Shown here: piece by piece, positions 1 to 9,365 of the stretch | Layout of the letters: each line of letters opens with the position of its first letter | Numbering within the stretch: the first letter of the stretch is position 1 | Origin: Lachnospiraceae bacterium | GTDB taxonomy: Bacteria > Bacillota > Clostridia > Lachnospirales > Lachnospiraceae | DNA: 51,966 nt | Assembly: GCA_024692955.1 (NCBI GenBank) | Contig: JAILLW010000047.1 | Location: forward strand, 1-51,966 | Direction: 5' to 3' | Position numbers and translations under genes: made by a program | Notes under the pieces: model-generated | What the model was told of the DNA's origin: nothing | Databases searched by the model: none | The model's input: only the letters and a program-made list of their open reading frames with translations

Positions 1-368
1 TAAATGTCCTCTGTATGCCCATCTTCTTCCGTGAAGCCGGCCTCGTCGCCCTCCTTATCGGAAGCCGTTTCTTCCTCAGAATATCCGTCGGATTCATATG
101 TAAGGAACCCTTCATCCTCCCGGCTGTATTCACCGGAATCATCGTGATATCCGTCTTCCGTGCCTGGATCAGTTTCGGATTTTTCCGACACTTCCTCACC
201 GGACGGACCCGACTCTTCTCCGGAGATCACAACTTCGGATTCTTCGTTTTCCGACACACCTGTCAGTTCATTTGCTCTTGCGCTCAGCACATTTGCGGGA
301 AATTCCGCGAAGATGAGCAGTGCCGCAAGAAATGCCGCGATAAGTCTGTTAACGTTTTTCTTCTTCAT
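1..368 (-). CDS. Secreted surface protein, N-terminal part only
   Basis: Reading leftward from ATG at 368, the frame is open to the window edge, so only about 122 N-terminal residues are visible and the C-terminus lies outside. It begins with a typical Gram-positive signal peptide: lysines at residues 2-4, then a hydrophobic core (LIAAFLAALLIFAEF) and an Ala-rich likely cleavage region near residue 30. A long acidic Ser/Glu/Asp-rich stretch follows, as in the two genes upstream. An AGAGGG ribosome-site-like sequence precedes the ATG. The start lies 21 bases after the stop of the preceding surface-protein gene, so it is probably the third gene of the same transcription unit. No catalytic domain is visible in the part present, so the function is unknown beyond secretion. 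Confidence 0.75.
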   Translation of the reverse strand, partial: MKKKNVNRLIAAFLAALLIFAEFPANVLSARANELTGVSENEESEVVISGEESGPSGEEVSEKSETDPGTEDGYHDDSGEYSREDEGFLTYESDGYSEEETASDKEGDEAGFTEEDGHTEDI

Positions 369-389
369 TCTTCTGCCCTCTTTTCCCGC

Positions 390-3300
390 TTATGATAATC
401 TCTGTTTTCTGATCGTGAAGCTTTTCTTTACCGTGCCGGAGTAATCTCCCAGCCCGCGAAGCGTCACGGTCGCCGTCCCCGCCTTCAGGTTCTTCGAGAT
501 GGAAACGATCTCGAAATCCCTGCCGGCTTTCATCGGTTCCGAAGTATTCTCTCCGGTCTTATACTCCGCCCGGAACATTGCCCGGTCTTCCGGTTTTGAA
601 AGGTCAAATACAATGGGCGATCCCGTGTAGATCTGATCATCGATCTCGATGACGCAGGCTTTATCCGAAAGGGATCTTCCCACGACGCGGTACCGGATCA
701 TGGTCTCACCGGTATAACTTCCTCCCTGCTTTTCAAGGATCCGCACATATCCGCCTTCCCCGCCGCCTTTCACCGTCTCTTCGGTCACGCAAAGGCTCCG
801 GTCCACGGTATAGTCCTTATTCTCCTTAAGAAGAACTCCGTCATCGTATACCGCTACGGACGGTTTATAAACAAAGTTTCCTGCCGCGCCGTCCTTTCTT
901 GCCGGATTCGTCACCGCTATCCGGATGTCGGCCGAACGTAAGGATTTGGCGATGATCGTGTATTTCTCCGTCCTGCTGTCCTTAAAGTTCCCTTTTCCTG
1001 TGATCTTCACGGTGGCATTTTCTCCGGCCGAAGTATGCTTCCCGTATTTCAGGGTATAATCCCTGCCCTCCGTCAGAGTGACCTCTCCGGAAGGAGAATC
1101 GTAAACAAGGCTTACATCCGCTTTCGCCCCGTTTTTATTCTGAAGGACATCCGTCTCCACATTAAGCAGCATCGAAGCGGATTTTAAGGATGCCTTTCCG
1201 ATCTTGAACTTTTTCTTTACGGAATTCGTGAATACTCCGGTACCTTCCAGTGTCACCGTCGCCGTTCCCGCGTTGACACAGTCCGTGTAGACCGCCGTAT
1301 AGTCGGAATCCCCGAGGGTATACCAGGAATTAAGCGCCAGATCCTCGCCGGCTGCCGCCTGAAGCGAGGCGCGGTTGCTCTTTGTAACCTTCACCTTCAC
1401 GCTCTCGATCCGGTCCGTGATCCGGTCTCCCGTATAGGCAGCGGAGGATGCTTTCATCACAACCTTGGCCGAGGATATCTTCACGCCGGATACCGTATAG
1501 GTGATCTTCTTTTCCCCGTAGCATTTCTCGGAATCCTTTTTCGCGCGGACGATCACGGTCTTTGCGCCTGCGCTTTGTGTATCCTCCGGATAGATCAGTT
1601 CGTAATCCTGTCCGTATTCGAGCGGAGTTCCTTTTTTGCTGAGCTTCACAGTGACTTCATTGTCGATATTCGTGGAATTACCCGTATAAGCCACTGTCTT
1701 TCCGGATTTTCCGATGGTGACATAGGCTTTGGATAGATTCTTAAGCCCTTTCCCCGCGATCCTTATGACACGACTGTCAGTTCCGTCATAGTTCCCTTTT
1801 CCGGTAATTCTGACCAGATAGTAACCGGCCTCCTTTAAGGGAGCCTTGACCATGGTCCCGGAATAGCCGTCCGGGCTGTTCAGTTTCTCATAGGAAAGCG
1901 TATAATCCCTGTCCTTTTTCAGTTTTGTTTTTCCGTATTTTACAACAGGCGCCGGGGTATATCCTTTTGCCTTGTAATCATACTGATCCTTCAGGGTGAT
2001 CGTGATCCCGGAGGATTCCAGAAGCGAGCGCTTCGTAATCTTAAAGGGAACTTCGACCGAACCCTGATAGTTCCCCTTCGCGGTTACCACAGCGCAGGCG
2101 GTATCCTGCTCCGTCGAGATCTTTGTATTGTTCCTGTAGGACAGGGAATAATCACTCTTTCCGAGAAGCTTTCCGCTTCCGTCCATCACCGTCACAGAAG
2201 GTTTGATCGCCTTTCCCGTATATTCGAAATCTCCGGGATCCGAAAGGAAGCAGAAGATCTGCTCATCCTCTTCCGATACGGCTTTACCCGCCCATCCGGC
2301 AGCAAGGGTCATATCCCCGGATACACGGTTCTTTTTAAAATCCCATAACTTTCCGTCAAGATACCAGCCGAGGAAGCGCGCATTCTCTTTGGAAAGGACC
2401 ACATCCGGAGCTGTGATAAGATCCCCCTTCACAACAGCCATATCCGGGATCGAAGTATCGCATCCTGTATCGAAGGAAACCGAGCAGAGCCCTTCCTCCT
2501 CCCCGTCGTAGAGCATAAATGACACGATACAGGTCTTTGTGATCCCGTTTTCCGTATAACTGAAAAGGATCTCTTTCCTGCCCGGCGTTTCATAATCCAC
2601 ATCATCGGAGTTTTCCAGATAATCCTCCGTCTGCAGTACGGAGCCGTCTTCGTAATGCGCTTTCACAACGAAAGCCGAAGGATCCGGGTACTCCCCGGTT
2701 TTCAGACTGACAAACCCGAGAGATGCCTCGATGGAAGAAAGAGCGGGTATTCCGTTGTCGATCCATCCGGCATAAAGGACGGCATCTTCCGTAAATGCGG
2801 CCTTTTCGCCCATGGGCCTCGTTTCGGAAGAATCAAAATACCAGCCGTCAAATGTATATCCGGTCTTTTCCGGGATCACATCAATGACAGTTTCCGCCGC
2901 CTTCCTTACGATCAAAGGGGCGATCCTGTTTCCGCCTCTCGTATCAAAGGAAACGGTGCAATACGAGGATTCACCGGTATCCTCCACCCGGATCTTTATC
3001 CCCGTGGTCAGCGTCCTTTCACCGTAATTCACTCTTATTGTGATCTCGTATTCACCGGGAATGTCCATTCTTACGGAACTGTCATCCGCCGTGAACTCCG
3101 GGGCCGGGAGCACCATCCCGTTATAGCAGATTTCGGATACGGTAATATCCGATAGATCCAGCTCCTCATCCTTTTTATAGATCACTTTTGTCTTCTCCGC
3201 GGTGATCATCATAACCGTTTCGGATCCTTCCGGGATCCCGATATCCGCGGAATACGGCTTAAGGATATTTCCAAAGGATGGCGGATAGGAAGGATCCGTG

Positions 3301-4025
3301 ACCGCAGCCTCCGCCACAAACCGGAATACACTCCCCGTCGCCTCCGGATCATAATCTTCGTTTTCCGCCCAGGTAAAGGAAACGGGAACATAGATCGGAT
3401 CCTGATATTCGGATACGACCATGGCGGCTCCGTCTTCGGGAAGAAGCGCCTTTATTTCCTCAAAGCTCTTTCCTGCCTCTACACTGATAAAAGAAGGGAG
3501 TTCTTTATGAGTGGTCTTATCCGCATAGCCGGCCACGCGGAATATGTTTTTGGAAAGGTATCCGAAGATTCTCGTTCCTCCGGCGGATTCTTCCGCACCG
3601 ATGACCACCGTGGCATTCACGGTCCTTGACGGTTCAAATCCGTCAAAAACGGCCTGTCCATCCGCTGCCTTCTTCTGATCGATATAGATAAGGTTCCGGA
3701 TCGCGGTTTCAAACGGGATCTCCTCCACGCTGCGATAGATCCCCGGGAGGACATAGATGCAGTATTCCGCCCCGTCCGTTGCCGGAGATACCGTTACGGA
3801 ATATTTTCCGTTCTCATCCGGCCAGAGGAAATCCTCAAGCAGGATCTCCCCGTCAGCCCCGAGCGCTTCCGAAAAGCCCTCCTCCGAAGCGGTCTCTTCC
3901 TCCTCAACGGTCTCTTCATAGAGCAAAGAGTTATCCGCATAGGAAAAGAGCGACAGGATCTCAGCCGCCGACAAAAAAACGGCCGCTCCCGCCGCAAGTA
4001 ATCCGGTAAACCTTTTTCTTCTCAT
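390..4025 (-). CDS. Large secreted modular surface protein with Ig-like and InlB-type repeats
   Basis: About 1,211 residues. I chose the ATG at 4025 over an upstream one at 4094 because it is preceded by AAGGAAAGG and starts directly with a signal peptide (MRRKRFTGLLAAGAAVFL). An acidic linker follows at residues 37-60. A bacterial Ig-like segment is seen around 275-347. Two InlB B-repeat-like modules follow, the first at about 357-421 with 'GYTFDGWYFD' and the second at about 515-580. The C-terminal half is a series of roughly 80-90-residue beta-type modules with the recurring pattern 'Y.N....G.A.VT..GKGNY.G....F.I'. No LPXTG sorting motif is present; the protein ends in KSFTIRKQRLS. It is likely exported and then attached non-covalently or released. 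No enzyme domain was recognised, so an adhesion or scaffold role is inference. It lies downstream of the protease gene and has its own putative promoter. Confidence 0.85.
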   Translation of the reverse strand: MRRKRFTGLLAAGAAVFLSAAEILSLFSYADNSLLYEETVEEEETASEEGFSEALGADGEILLEDFLWPDENGKYSVTVSPATDGAEYCIYVLPGIYRSVEEIPFETAIRNLIYIDQKKAADGQAVFDGFEPSRTVNATVVIGAEESAGGTRIFGYLSKNIFRVAGYADKTTHKELPSFISVEAGKSFEEIKALLPEDGAAMVVSEYQDPIYVPVSFTWAENEDYDPEATGSVFRFVAEAAVTDPSYPPSFGNILKPYSADIGIPEGSETVMMITAEKTKVIYKKDEELDLSDITVSEICYNGMVLPAPEFTADDSSVRMDIPGEYEITIRVNYGERTLTTGIKIRVEDTGESSYCTVSFDTRGGNRIAPLIVRKAAETVIDVIPEKTGYTFDGWYFDSSETRPMGEKAAFTEDAVLYAGWIDNGIPALSSIEASLGFVSLKTGEYPDPSAFVVKAHYEDGSVLQTEDYLENSDDVDYETPGRKEILFSYTENGITKTCIVSFMLYDGEEEGLCSVSFDTGCDTSIPDMAVVKGDLITAPDVVLSKENARFLGWYLDGKLWDFKKNRVSGDMTLAAGWAGKAVSEEDEQIFCFLSDPGDFEYTGKAIKPSVTVMDGSGKLLGKSDYSLSYRNNTKISTEQDTACAVVTAKGNYQGSVEVPFKITKRSLLESSGITITLKDQYDYKAKGYTPAPVVKYGKTKLKKDRDYTLSYEKLNSPDGYSGTMVKAPLKEAGYYLVRITGKGNYDGTDSRVIRIAGKGLKNLSKAYVTIGKSGKTVAYTGNSTNIDNEVTVKLSKKGTPLEYGQDYELIYPEDTQSAGAKTVIVRAKKDSEKCYGEKKITYTVSGVKISSAKVVMKASSAAYTGDRITDRIESVKVKVTKSNRASLQAAAGEDLALNSWYTLGDSDYTAVYTDCVNAGTATVTLEGTGVFTNSVKKKFKIGKASLKSASMLLNVETDVLQNKNGAKADVSLVYDSPSGEVTLTEGRDYTLKYGKHTSAGENATVKITGKGNFKDSRTEKYTIIAKSLRSADIRIAVTNPARKDGAAGNFVYKPSVAVYDDGVLLKENKDYTVDRSLCVTEETVKGGGEGGYVRILEKQGGSYTGETMIRYRVVGRSLSDKACVIEIDDQIYTGSPIVFDLSKPEDRAMFRAEYKTGENTSEPMKAGRDFEIVSISKNLKAGTATVTLRGLGDYSGTVKKSFTIRKQRLS

Positions 4026-4124
4026 AGCTTTCGCCTTTCCTTTCTTTCCCCCGCATGAAGCAGCACTGACAGCCGGCCCTCCATACATCCTCACTTCACA
4101 CGGGATTCCGGCTCATACGGAATT

Positions 4125-4153
4125 ATGCTACAACAAATCAAAGGAGTTATCAA
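4125..4153 (-). promoter_or_regulatory. Putative sigma-A promoter for the 390-4025 gene
   Basis: On the minus strand a TTGATA -35 box (4148-4153) and a TAGCAT -10 box (4125-4130) are separated by 17 bases. The start codon at 4025 lies about 90 bases downstream. The -35 match is good and the -10 match is moderate. Three phased repeats lie about 75 bases upstream. Confidence 0.45.
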
Positions 4154-4226
4154 GAAAAACGGTCATTTATTCCACAGATCAATCCTTATCAAATGTTTCA
4201 TCGCTCCCGACACAGTCCTCAAGAAA

Positions 4227-4295
4227 TCAATTTTGAATCGGAAGAATGTGCGGTTTTCAGTCGGAAGATTGTTAGGCTTTCGGTCGGAGAATTGT
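4227..4295. repeat. Three head-to-tail 23-bp imperfect repeats, candidate regulator sites
   Basis: Three units at 4227-4249, 4250-4272 and 4273-4295 lie in exact 23-bp register. On the plus strand each carries a shared core TTTNNRTCGGAAGAWTGT, with small changes in the first and third units. On the minus strand, which faces the 390-4025 gene, each unit begins ACAATCTTCCGAC or a close variant. Direct repeats spaced near two helical turns and starting ACAnT resemble the binding-site layout of LytTR-type response regulators. That assignment is inference; the repeats themselves are directly visible. Confidence 0.7.
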
Positions 4296-4314
4296 AGCAT
4301 CAGAGTACATCACA

Positions 4315-4348
4315 GAACTACCCGGGGGTAGCTGCCCCCGGGTAGTTC
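4315..4348 (-). terminator. Perfect 14-bp inverted repeat after the protease gene, probable terminator or attenuator
   Basis: The arms GAACTACCCGGGGG (4315-4328) and its exact complement (4335-4348) flank a six-base loop. The structure lies 22 bases past the stop of the 4371-9266 gene. The stem is very GC-rich and stable, but no T-run follows on the minus strand, so it is not a classical intrinsic terminator. It may partly terminate transcription, protect the 3' end or act in both directions. Confidence 0.55.
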
Positions 4349-4370
4349 CATCAACCTTATCTGCATATCC

Positions 4371-7300
4371 TCATTCGTCATTTGTAACGAACTGCATTTT
4401 CTTTTTCGCGATCTTAAATGTCGCCGTCTTTTCGCCTCCGTAATCGCCGAGTCCGCGGAGGATCACCTTAGCCGTTCCCGGCGCCACATTGCTGCTGTAT
4501 CCGACGATTTCATAATCGTCATCCGCAAGCACCGCATTGCCGACTTTTACCGTAATGGTATCCTTTCCGGGCTCTATGGGCGCTCCGGTATACGCATAGG
4601 CCTTTCCGCCGTTAACAGTGACCGTTGCCGAGTTGACCACACCCTCCCGGACTTCGTAGACGGCGGAGATGGCATTCTCATTGCCTTCAAGATAATGTTC
4701 ATGTTTATAACTGTAAATGGGCCAAGGTTCACCCCACCAGGTCCAGACAATTTTCGTCGTCTTAAATGGTAATCCCTTCACAGTTACACGAATTACGGCA
4801 GTCGTACCTTCCATAAGGACATCGGAAGCCTTTACCGGTTCTCCCTTATGCCTTACCTCGCCGTTTGCCAGAGTGGCATCCTCTTCATATTCATATTTCG
4901 CATTCTTGTCATAATTTACTCCGGCCTTCAGCTTTTTTCCTGTTTTCAGGTCCGTGATGACGGGCGTAGAATAAAGTCCCTTCGCTTTTGTCGTCCTCGC
5001 CTTATCCGATACCGAAATGGAAGAGCCGGTTCGTAGAGAATTCTGCTCCCATTCGAAGTTCGCCGTAGCTTTCTGTGTATACGCACCCTTTCCCTTGATC
5101 ACGATATCCGTATATCTGTGTTCATATCCGGCGTAGTGTTTCTGATTCTTATAGGAAATAGTATAATCCTTTCCCTTTTTCAGTTCGATCTTCTCACCGT
5201 TCTCTTCCCAGACAAGCGCGATTGAAGGCCTCGGACCGCCGGGCGTGAAAATCTCGCTTCCGATGCTGCAGGTCGCCTTCTTCGAATAGGAATTATAATT
5301 AAATTGGTCCCCGGTGCCGCTCCATTCTCCGTTACCGTCAACCCTGTATACACGGAGTTTTCCATCGGTCTTTCGAATATCGCATTTTGTGATCTTATAG
5401 GTCTTCTGCCATTTCCCTTCAAAATGCCCCATGCCCGCAGCGGTCACGGTAGCCTTGCCGGGCTTTTTGCTGTTTTTGAAGATGAGCGTATAATGCACTC
5501 CCTCTGTGAGTTCTTCTCCCTCATAGGTCAGCTCCGGTTCCTGATTGAGAGCGCCCTCCGTAAGAAGAGTCGGATTCCATTCGATGCTGCTTTTAAAGGT
5601 TCCCGCCTGTAAAGCCGCTCTGTTCATGGGAAATCCCTTCACCTTAAAGGTCTTCTTTACGGTTCCGGTATAATCTCCCTTCCCCTTGATGATCATCGTG
5701 GCAGTGCCCGGCCTGTCATTATTCTGATAGGAGATCTCAAAATCTTCATCAGGCTCAAGAACCTCACTCTTGAAGGTCAGTTTCAGCCCGTCGGGAGCCT
5801 CTTCGGAATAAAGGGTCTGTTTAACTTCCTCATCAGGATCGGCATAGGTTTTGAAGGCGATCTGCGACTTAAAACCGGTGATGGCAGCCTGGGAGATCGG
5901 GGTCTTTTCCGCTACGCTCAATCCGACGGTCTTTGTCCCTCCGAAATTGCCTTTCCCCCGGAGGAGGATCACGTAATCCCCGGCATCCTTCACGCCGGAA
6001 ACGGCCTCACCCGGGTTTTCCTCATCGAAGCTTTCGACGGATCCTTTATAATATGTGATCGAATAATCCTTTTTCCCGCTAAGGACATAATTGCCAAGGC
6101 GTATCTCCGGGGCCGGCTTCTGTGCCTTTCCGGTATAAGCGATCTCCATCGCGTCCGTCTCATTCGTATCCGCGATGTTACGCTGCGTGATCGAAAAAGT
6201 CCGTCCCGCCTGTCCGTCAAGCCCTCCCTTTCCCTTTACGGTAAAGGAAGCCTTCGCGGTTACGTTCTTATTGTTCTTGTATGAGATCGTATAGTCCCTG
6301 CCGGATACAAGAAGCACATTTCCGAGATAGACACGAAGATCCGGGAATGTAACGGCAGAGCCCTGATAGGAAACCGATTCCTGCATGCTCGCGTTGGCAA
6401 TCCAGATTCCTTCCGGAATGTTCAGCGGAGCACCATCTTCATCAAGACCGCACTGTTCCCGGTCCGCAGTTTCCAGAATATCTCCCCATTCCGCATCCGT
6501 ATCCCGGTAAACGGTATAGGTGAATGTTTCCTCGGCGCTGTCTTTATAATCCGCGCGGGTTGCCCGGGCTTTGATCGAAAGATCTCCCGCCATATCCTTC
6601 GTAACCGGGATGGGGCCCGTATAGCGAAGGGCTTCGTCCGAGTCGTTCAGTTTATACCATATTGTGGCATTCGGAGTTTCGGTCCGGAGTATGATCCTAT
6701 CCCCCGGCCGTACTGTTTCCCCGTCATCCGGCTCACAGACCGGATCCTCCACGGAATCTCTCATCTCCCAGACCGCGCCGATCTTCATATTCCCTTCGAT
6801 CGTAAGGTTTCCTTCCGTATCATAGAAAGTCGAGGGCACCTCCCGGTTTTCCCACTTTATCAGATCATAATGTGCCCTGACAGGAGGATTGGGAAGGATC
6901 ATGGATTCCCCGTTAAGAAAACTCATGGAAATGCTGTCCTCATAGATCTTATTTCCCTTCGCATCCACTCCGGCGAATCTTCCTCCCGCACCGTCAATCT
7001 CAACGGTCCAGACCGGAATATCCACCTTTACATGGCAGACATCCTTTCTTCCGTTGCTCCGCGCGATGATATCCGCTTCGCCGTTTCCAACGGCTGTGAC
7101 AAGACCGTTTTCATCAACTTCCGCCACATTTTTATCGGTGCTCTTGTAGATCATGGGATACCGGTCATCATCATTGCCATTTTTCTTTGTTACGGTTGCC
7201 GAAAGCTGCGCTGTCTCTCCTTTGTATTCTTTGAATTCGATCCCGTCCTTATCGAGTGTCAGGCTTCCGCCCTCGACCCCGTCAACGGTCAGCGCGTGAA

Positions 7301-9266
7301 TGATCAGGTTTTTCTTTTTGCTCTTTCCGAAATCGGACCAGCCTTTGGAAGTTTTGATATAACTCTGTTTTTCCTTTGCGTTCGCGCTCGCCGTGACGCC
7401 ATGGGACTTCCAGTAATTGAAATTCCCCTCATAGTTCACGGATTTTCCATTGCTTAAGGACACGACCACTGAGAAGCAGTCTCCTTCGTTCATCTCCACT
7501 GCCTGTTCCAGAGTGATCGTATAGGTACCCCCGATGGCGATGGTTCCCTTCGTAGTCGCTTCTTCCCGAAGCTCTCCGCTTTCAGGTCCCTCGTCTTTGT
7601 CAACACCCGTGTAGATCTCTACGGTATAGTCCACATTCTTCATACCGGGATCGATATCGAAACTGACGGCCCGGAGGGTTTCCTTTGAATCGCCCCCGCA
7701 TACCTCATAGACATTCGCGCTCTTTATCGCGGAAGTGTTGGCATAGTTGTGCATCTGGGAATCATAGAAATAGCTGTTGTCAAACTCGGCATCTCCAAGA
7801 TCATTCAGCTCAAATACCCAGTAACCGGGGATCGATTTATCCTCGTAGGAAAGCCAGAAATAGGAACTGTAATCATTCACATCCGTATCGGTAGTCCAGC
7901 TGTTTCTCGCAAGCCAGGCACCGTCTTTCGACGGCTTCACGTATTTTTTGCCCTTGCGGGATTTAAAATTTTCCTTCGGATAATCGTCATCCCAGCCGAC
8001 GATCACCACCTCATGGTTCGTTCCCCAGTTGCTGTAGGGGCAGTAATAGGCCCCGTTGTTTTCAAAATCATACGATTTCCATTCTTCATCGCTTTCAAAG
8101 TAGCTGTAAAAGGACACTCCCGCCGCCCCGTTTTCCAGAATGACCTGCTTGACAAGATCCCTGTTCTTTTTGCCGATCTTATAAGCATTCCGGAGATATA
8201 CCGTATCCTCACGCTCCGTATCGGAATCAAGGTCACCTTTTCTTTTTACGTTATACGCGTTGTAATAGGGTGCCACCCTCTCTTCCGCGACACCGCGCTT
8301 CTGCATCAGGGTCTGTACGGCAAATACCGCATTTCCTCCGACCCCGAGGATCCCGTTCGAATAGCCGCTATATGTGTATTTATAATCCACTTTGTCTCCG
8401 GTATCTCCCGCGATGGAGGGAGTCCCCTTCACATAGCACCAGTAGGCAAGGTGAAGCTCACTGTAGTCGATGAGTGTCGGATTGCCCTCGAAAAGGTTAT
8501 GCTTTAACGCGTAGAATTCCGTGGTCCCGATGGCGGCATGAGCCCAGCAGGTTCCTTCATCTCCCTGATTACGTGTCGCAGGGTAGTGTTCTTCCAGATA
8601 CTCTTTCAGCTCATCACTTTTTGCATAGGGCTCGGGATAAGCCCTCTGCTCCGCCTTCTGAAGGGTCTCCGCGAAGGCTGCATCCGGAATGATCTCATCA
8701 TGTTCCCTTAACTGATTCCGCATATCCCGGTAGGTAAGCTCCGGATCGACATCCGGGACCTCTTCCTCCCCCGGGAAGGGAAGATGACCCGCGTAGTATT
8801 TCTGATAATCCTCCGAACTTTCGATCCTCTCCTTTTCCTCCAAAGAAAGATCGCCGTCATCATCGGTATCCTCCTCGACCGTAATATCCTCCGGAAGTCC
8901 GTCACCGGGGGTATCCGGGGTATCGGGCGTATCCGTTTCACCGGTTTTGCTCTCATCTTCATCCGGAGAGATCTCATCCGTATCGCCGTCCGTCTCGCTT
9001 TCCGCGCCGTAACTGGCCGCGATTTCATTCTCCGTCGAGCTCTCTTCACCGGAGTCGGATGCGTTTTCAGTGCTTTCTTCGCTTCCGGCCTCTCCATTCC
9101 GGATACCGGTAGTGTCCGAATCCGCCGCGTCATCCGCGCTTTCCGTTACTTCCTGCGGATCGTCATACGGTGTCAGCGTTCCCGCATAGGCAAATACCCC
9201 CTGCGAGAGCAGCATCACCGCCGCAAGCAGTGCCGCCAGAATCCTTCCCAACTCAGTCCTTTTCAT
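4371..9266 (-). CDS. Secreted papain-like (C1-type) cysteine protease with modular C-terminus
   Basis: 1,631 residues. A signal peptide covers residues 1-29 (LAALLAAVMLLSQGVFAYA), followed by a very acidic Ser/Glu/Asp/Thr-Pro linker to about 150. The protease domain spans about 225-480. The oxyanion-hole Gln234 and catalytic Cys240 lie in 'NQGDEGTCWAHAA', His418 in 'TNHEVVIVGWDDDYP', and Asn455 in 'WLARNSW', so the C1A catalytic set is complete. Downstream are a Big2-like Ig domain (about 665-750), an InlB-like segment (757-806), a chitobiase C-terminal-like module (about 838-918), and then six or more beta modules of the 'GxATVTVKGKGxxxG...F.I' type to the end at about 1,625. There is no LPXTG motif. 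It is probably a surface or secreted protease, with substrate unknown. It has its own promoter and a 5' leader of about 95 bases. Confidence 0.9.
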   Translation of the reverse strand: MKRTELGRILAALLAAVMLLSQGVFAYAGTLTPYDDPQEVTESADDAADSDTTGIRNGEAGSEESTENASDSGEESSTENEIAASYGAESETDGDTDEISPDEDESKTGETDTPDTPDTPGDGLPEDITVEEDTDDDGDLSLEEKERIESSEDYQKYYAGHLPFPGEEEVPDVDPELTYRDMRNQLREHDEIIPDAAFAETLQKAEQRAYPEPYAKSDELKEYLEEHYPATRNQGDEGTCWAHAAIGTTEFYALKHNLFEGNPTLIDYSELHLAYWCYVKGTPSIAGDTGDKVDYKYTYSGYSNGILGVGGNAVFAVQTLMQKRGVAEERVAPYYNAYNVKRKGDLDSDTEREDTVYLRNAYKIGKKNRDLVKQVILENGAAGVSFYSYFESDEEWKSYDFENNGAYYCPYSNWGTNHEVVIVGWDDDYPKENFKSRKGKKYVKPSKDGAWLARNSWTTDTDVNDYSSYFWLSYEDKSIPGYWVFELNDLGDAEFDNSYFYDSQMHNYANTSAIKSANVYEVCGGDSKETLRAVSFDIDPGMKNVDYTVEIYTGVDKDEGPESGELREEATTKGTIAIGGTYTITLEQAVEMNEGDCFSVVVSLSNGKSVNYEGNFNYWKSHGVTASANAKEKQSYIKTSKGWSDFGKSKKKNLIIHALTVDGVEGGSLTLDKDGIEFKEYKGETAQLSATVTKKNGNDDDRYPMIYKSTDKNVAEVDENGLVTAVGNGEADIIARSNGRKDVCHVKVDIPVWTVEIDGAGGRFAGVDAKGNKIYEDSISMSFLNGESMILPNPPVRAHYDLIKWENREVPSTFYDTEGNLTIEGNMKIGAVWEMRDSVEDPVCEPDDGETVRPGDRIILRTETPNATIWYKLNDSDEALRYTGPIPVTKDMAGDLSIKARATRADYKDSAEETFTYTVYRDTDAEWGDILETADREQCGLDEDGAPLNIPEGIWIANASMQESVSYQGSAVTFPDLRVYLGNVLLVSGRDYTISYKNNKNVTAKASFTVKGKGGLDGQAGRTFSITQRNIADTNETDAMEIAYTGKAQKPAPEIRLGNYVLSGKKDYSITYYKGSVESFDEENPGEAVSGVKDAGDYVILLRGKGNFGGTKTVGLSVAEKTPISQAAITGFKSQIAFKTYADPDEEVKQTLYSEEAPDGLKLTFKSEVLEPDEDFEISYQNNDRPGTATMIIKGKGDYTGTVKKTFKVKGFPMNRAALQAGTFKSSIEWNPTLLTEGALNQEPELTYEGEELTEGVHYTLIFKNSKKPGKATVTAAGMGHFEGKWQKTYKITKCDIRKTDGKLRVYRVDGNGEWSGTGDQFNYNSYSKKATCSIGSEIFTPGGPRPSIALVWEENGEKIELKKGKDYTISYKNQKHYAGYEHRYTDIVIKGKGAYTQKATANFEWEQNSLRTGSSISVSDKARTTKAKGLYSTPVITDLKTGKKLKAGVNYDKNAKYEYEEDATLANGEVRHKGEPVKASDVLMEGTTAVIRVTVKGLPFKTTKIVWTWWGEPWPIYSYKHEHYLEGNENAISAVYEVREGVVNSATVTVNGGKAYAYTGAPIEPGKDTITVKVGNAVLADDDYEIVGYSSNVAPGTAKVILRGLGDYGGEKTATFKIAKKKMQFVTNDE

Positions 9267-9365
9267 TTTTTTAATTCCTTTCTTTCCAATGTGTGTTTAT
9301 GATATTTCAAGCCCGTTCCTCAGTCGTCTTCCCGGTCTTCCGGGCCTGCAAAAGCCGTACATTTC

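Noticed and set aside
4227..4295. CRISPR-like array
   Set aside because: The units are contiguous 23-bp imperfect repeats with no spacers, only three copies, and there are no cas genes in the window.
7749..8507. Plus-strand frames of up to 252 codons inside the protease gene
   Set aside because: They lie opposite the protease domain, whose catalytic residues are intact on the minus strand; no domain or ribosome site supports them.
390..9266. LPXTG cell-wall anchoring of the two large surface proteins
   Set aside because: Neither C-terminus has an LPXTG-like motif, hydrophobic helix and charged tail; both end directly after a beta module.
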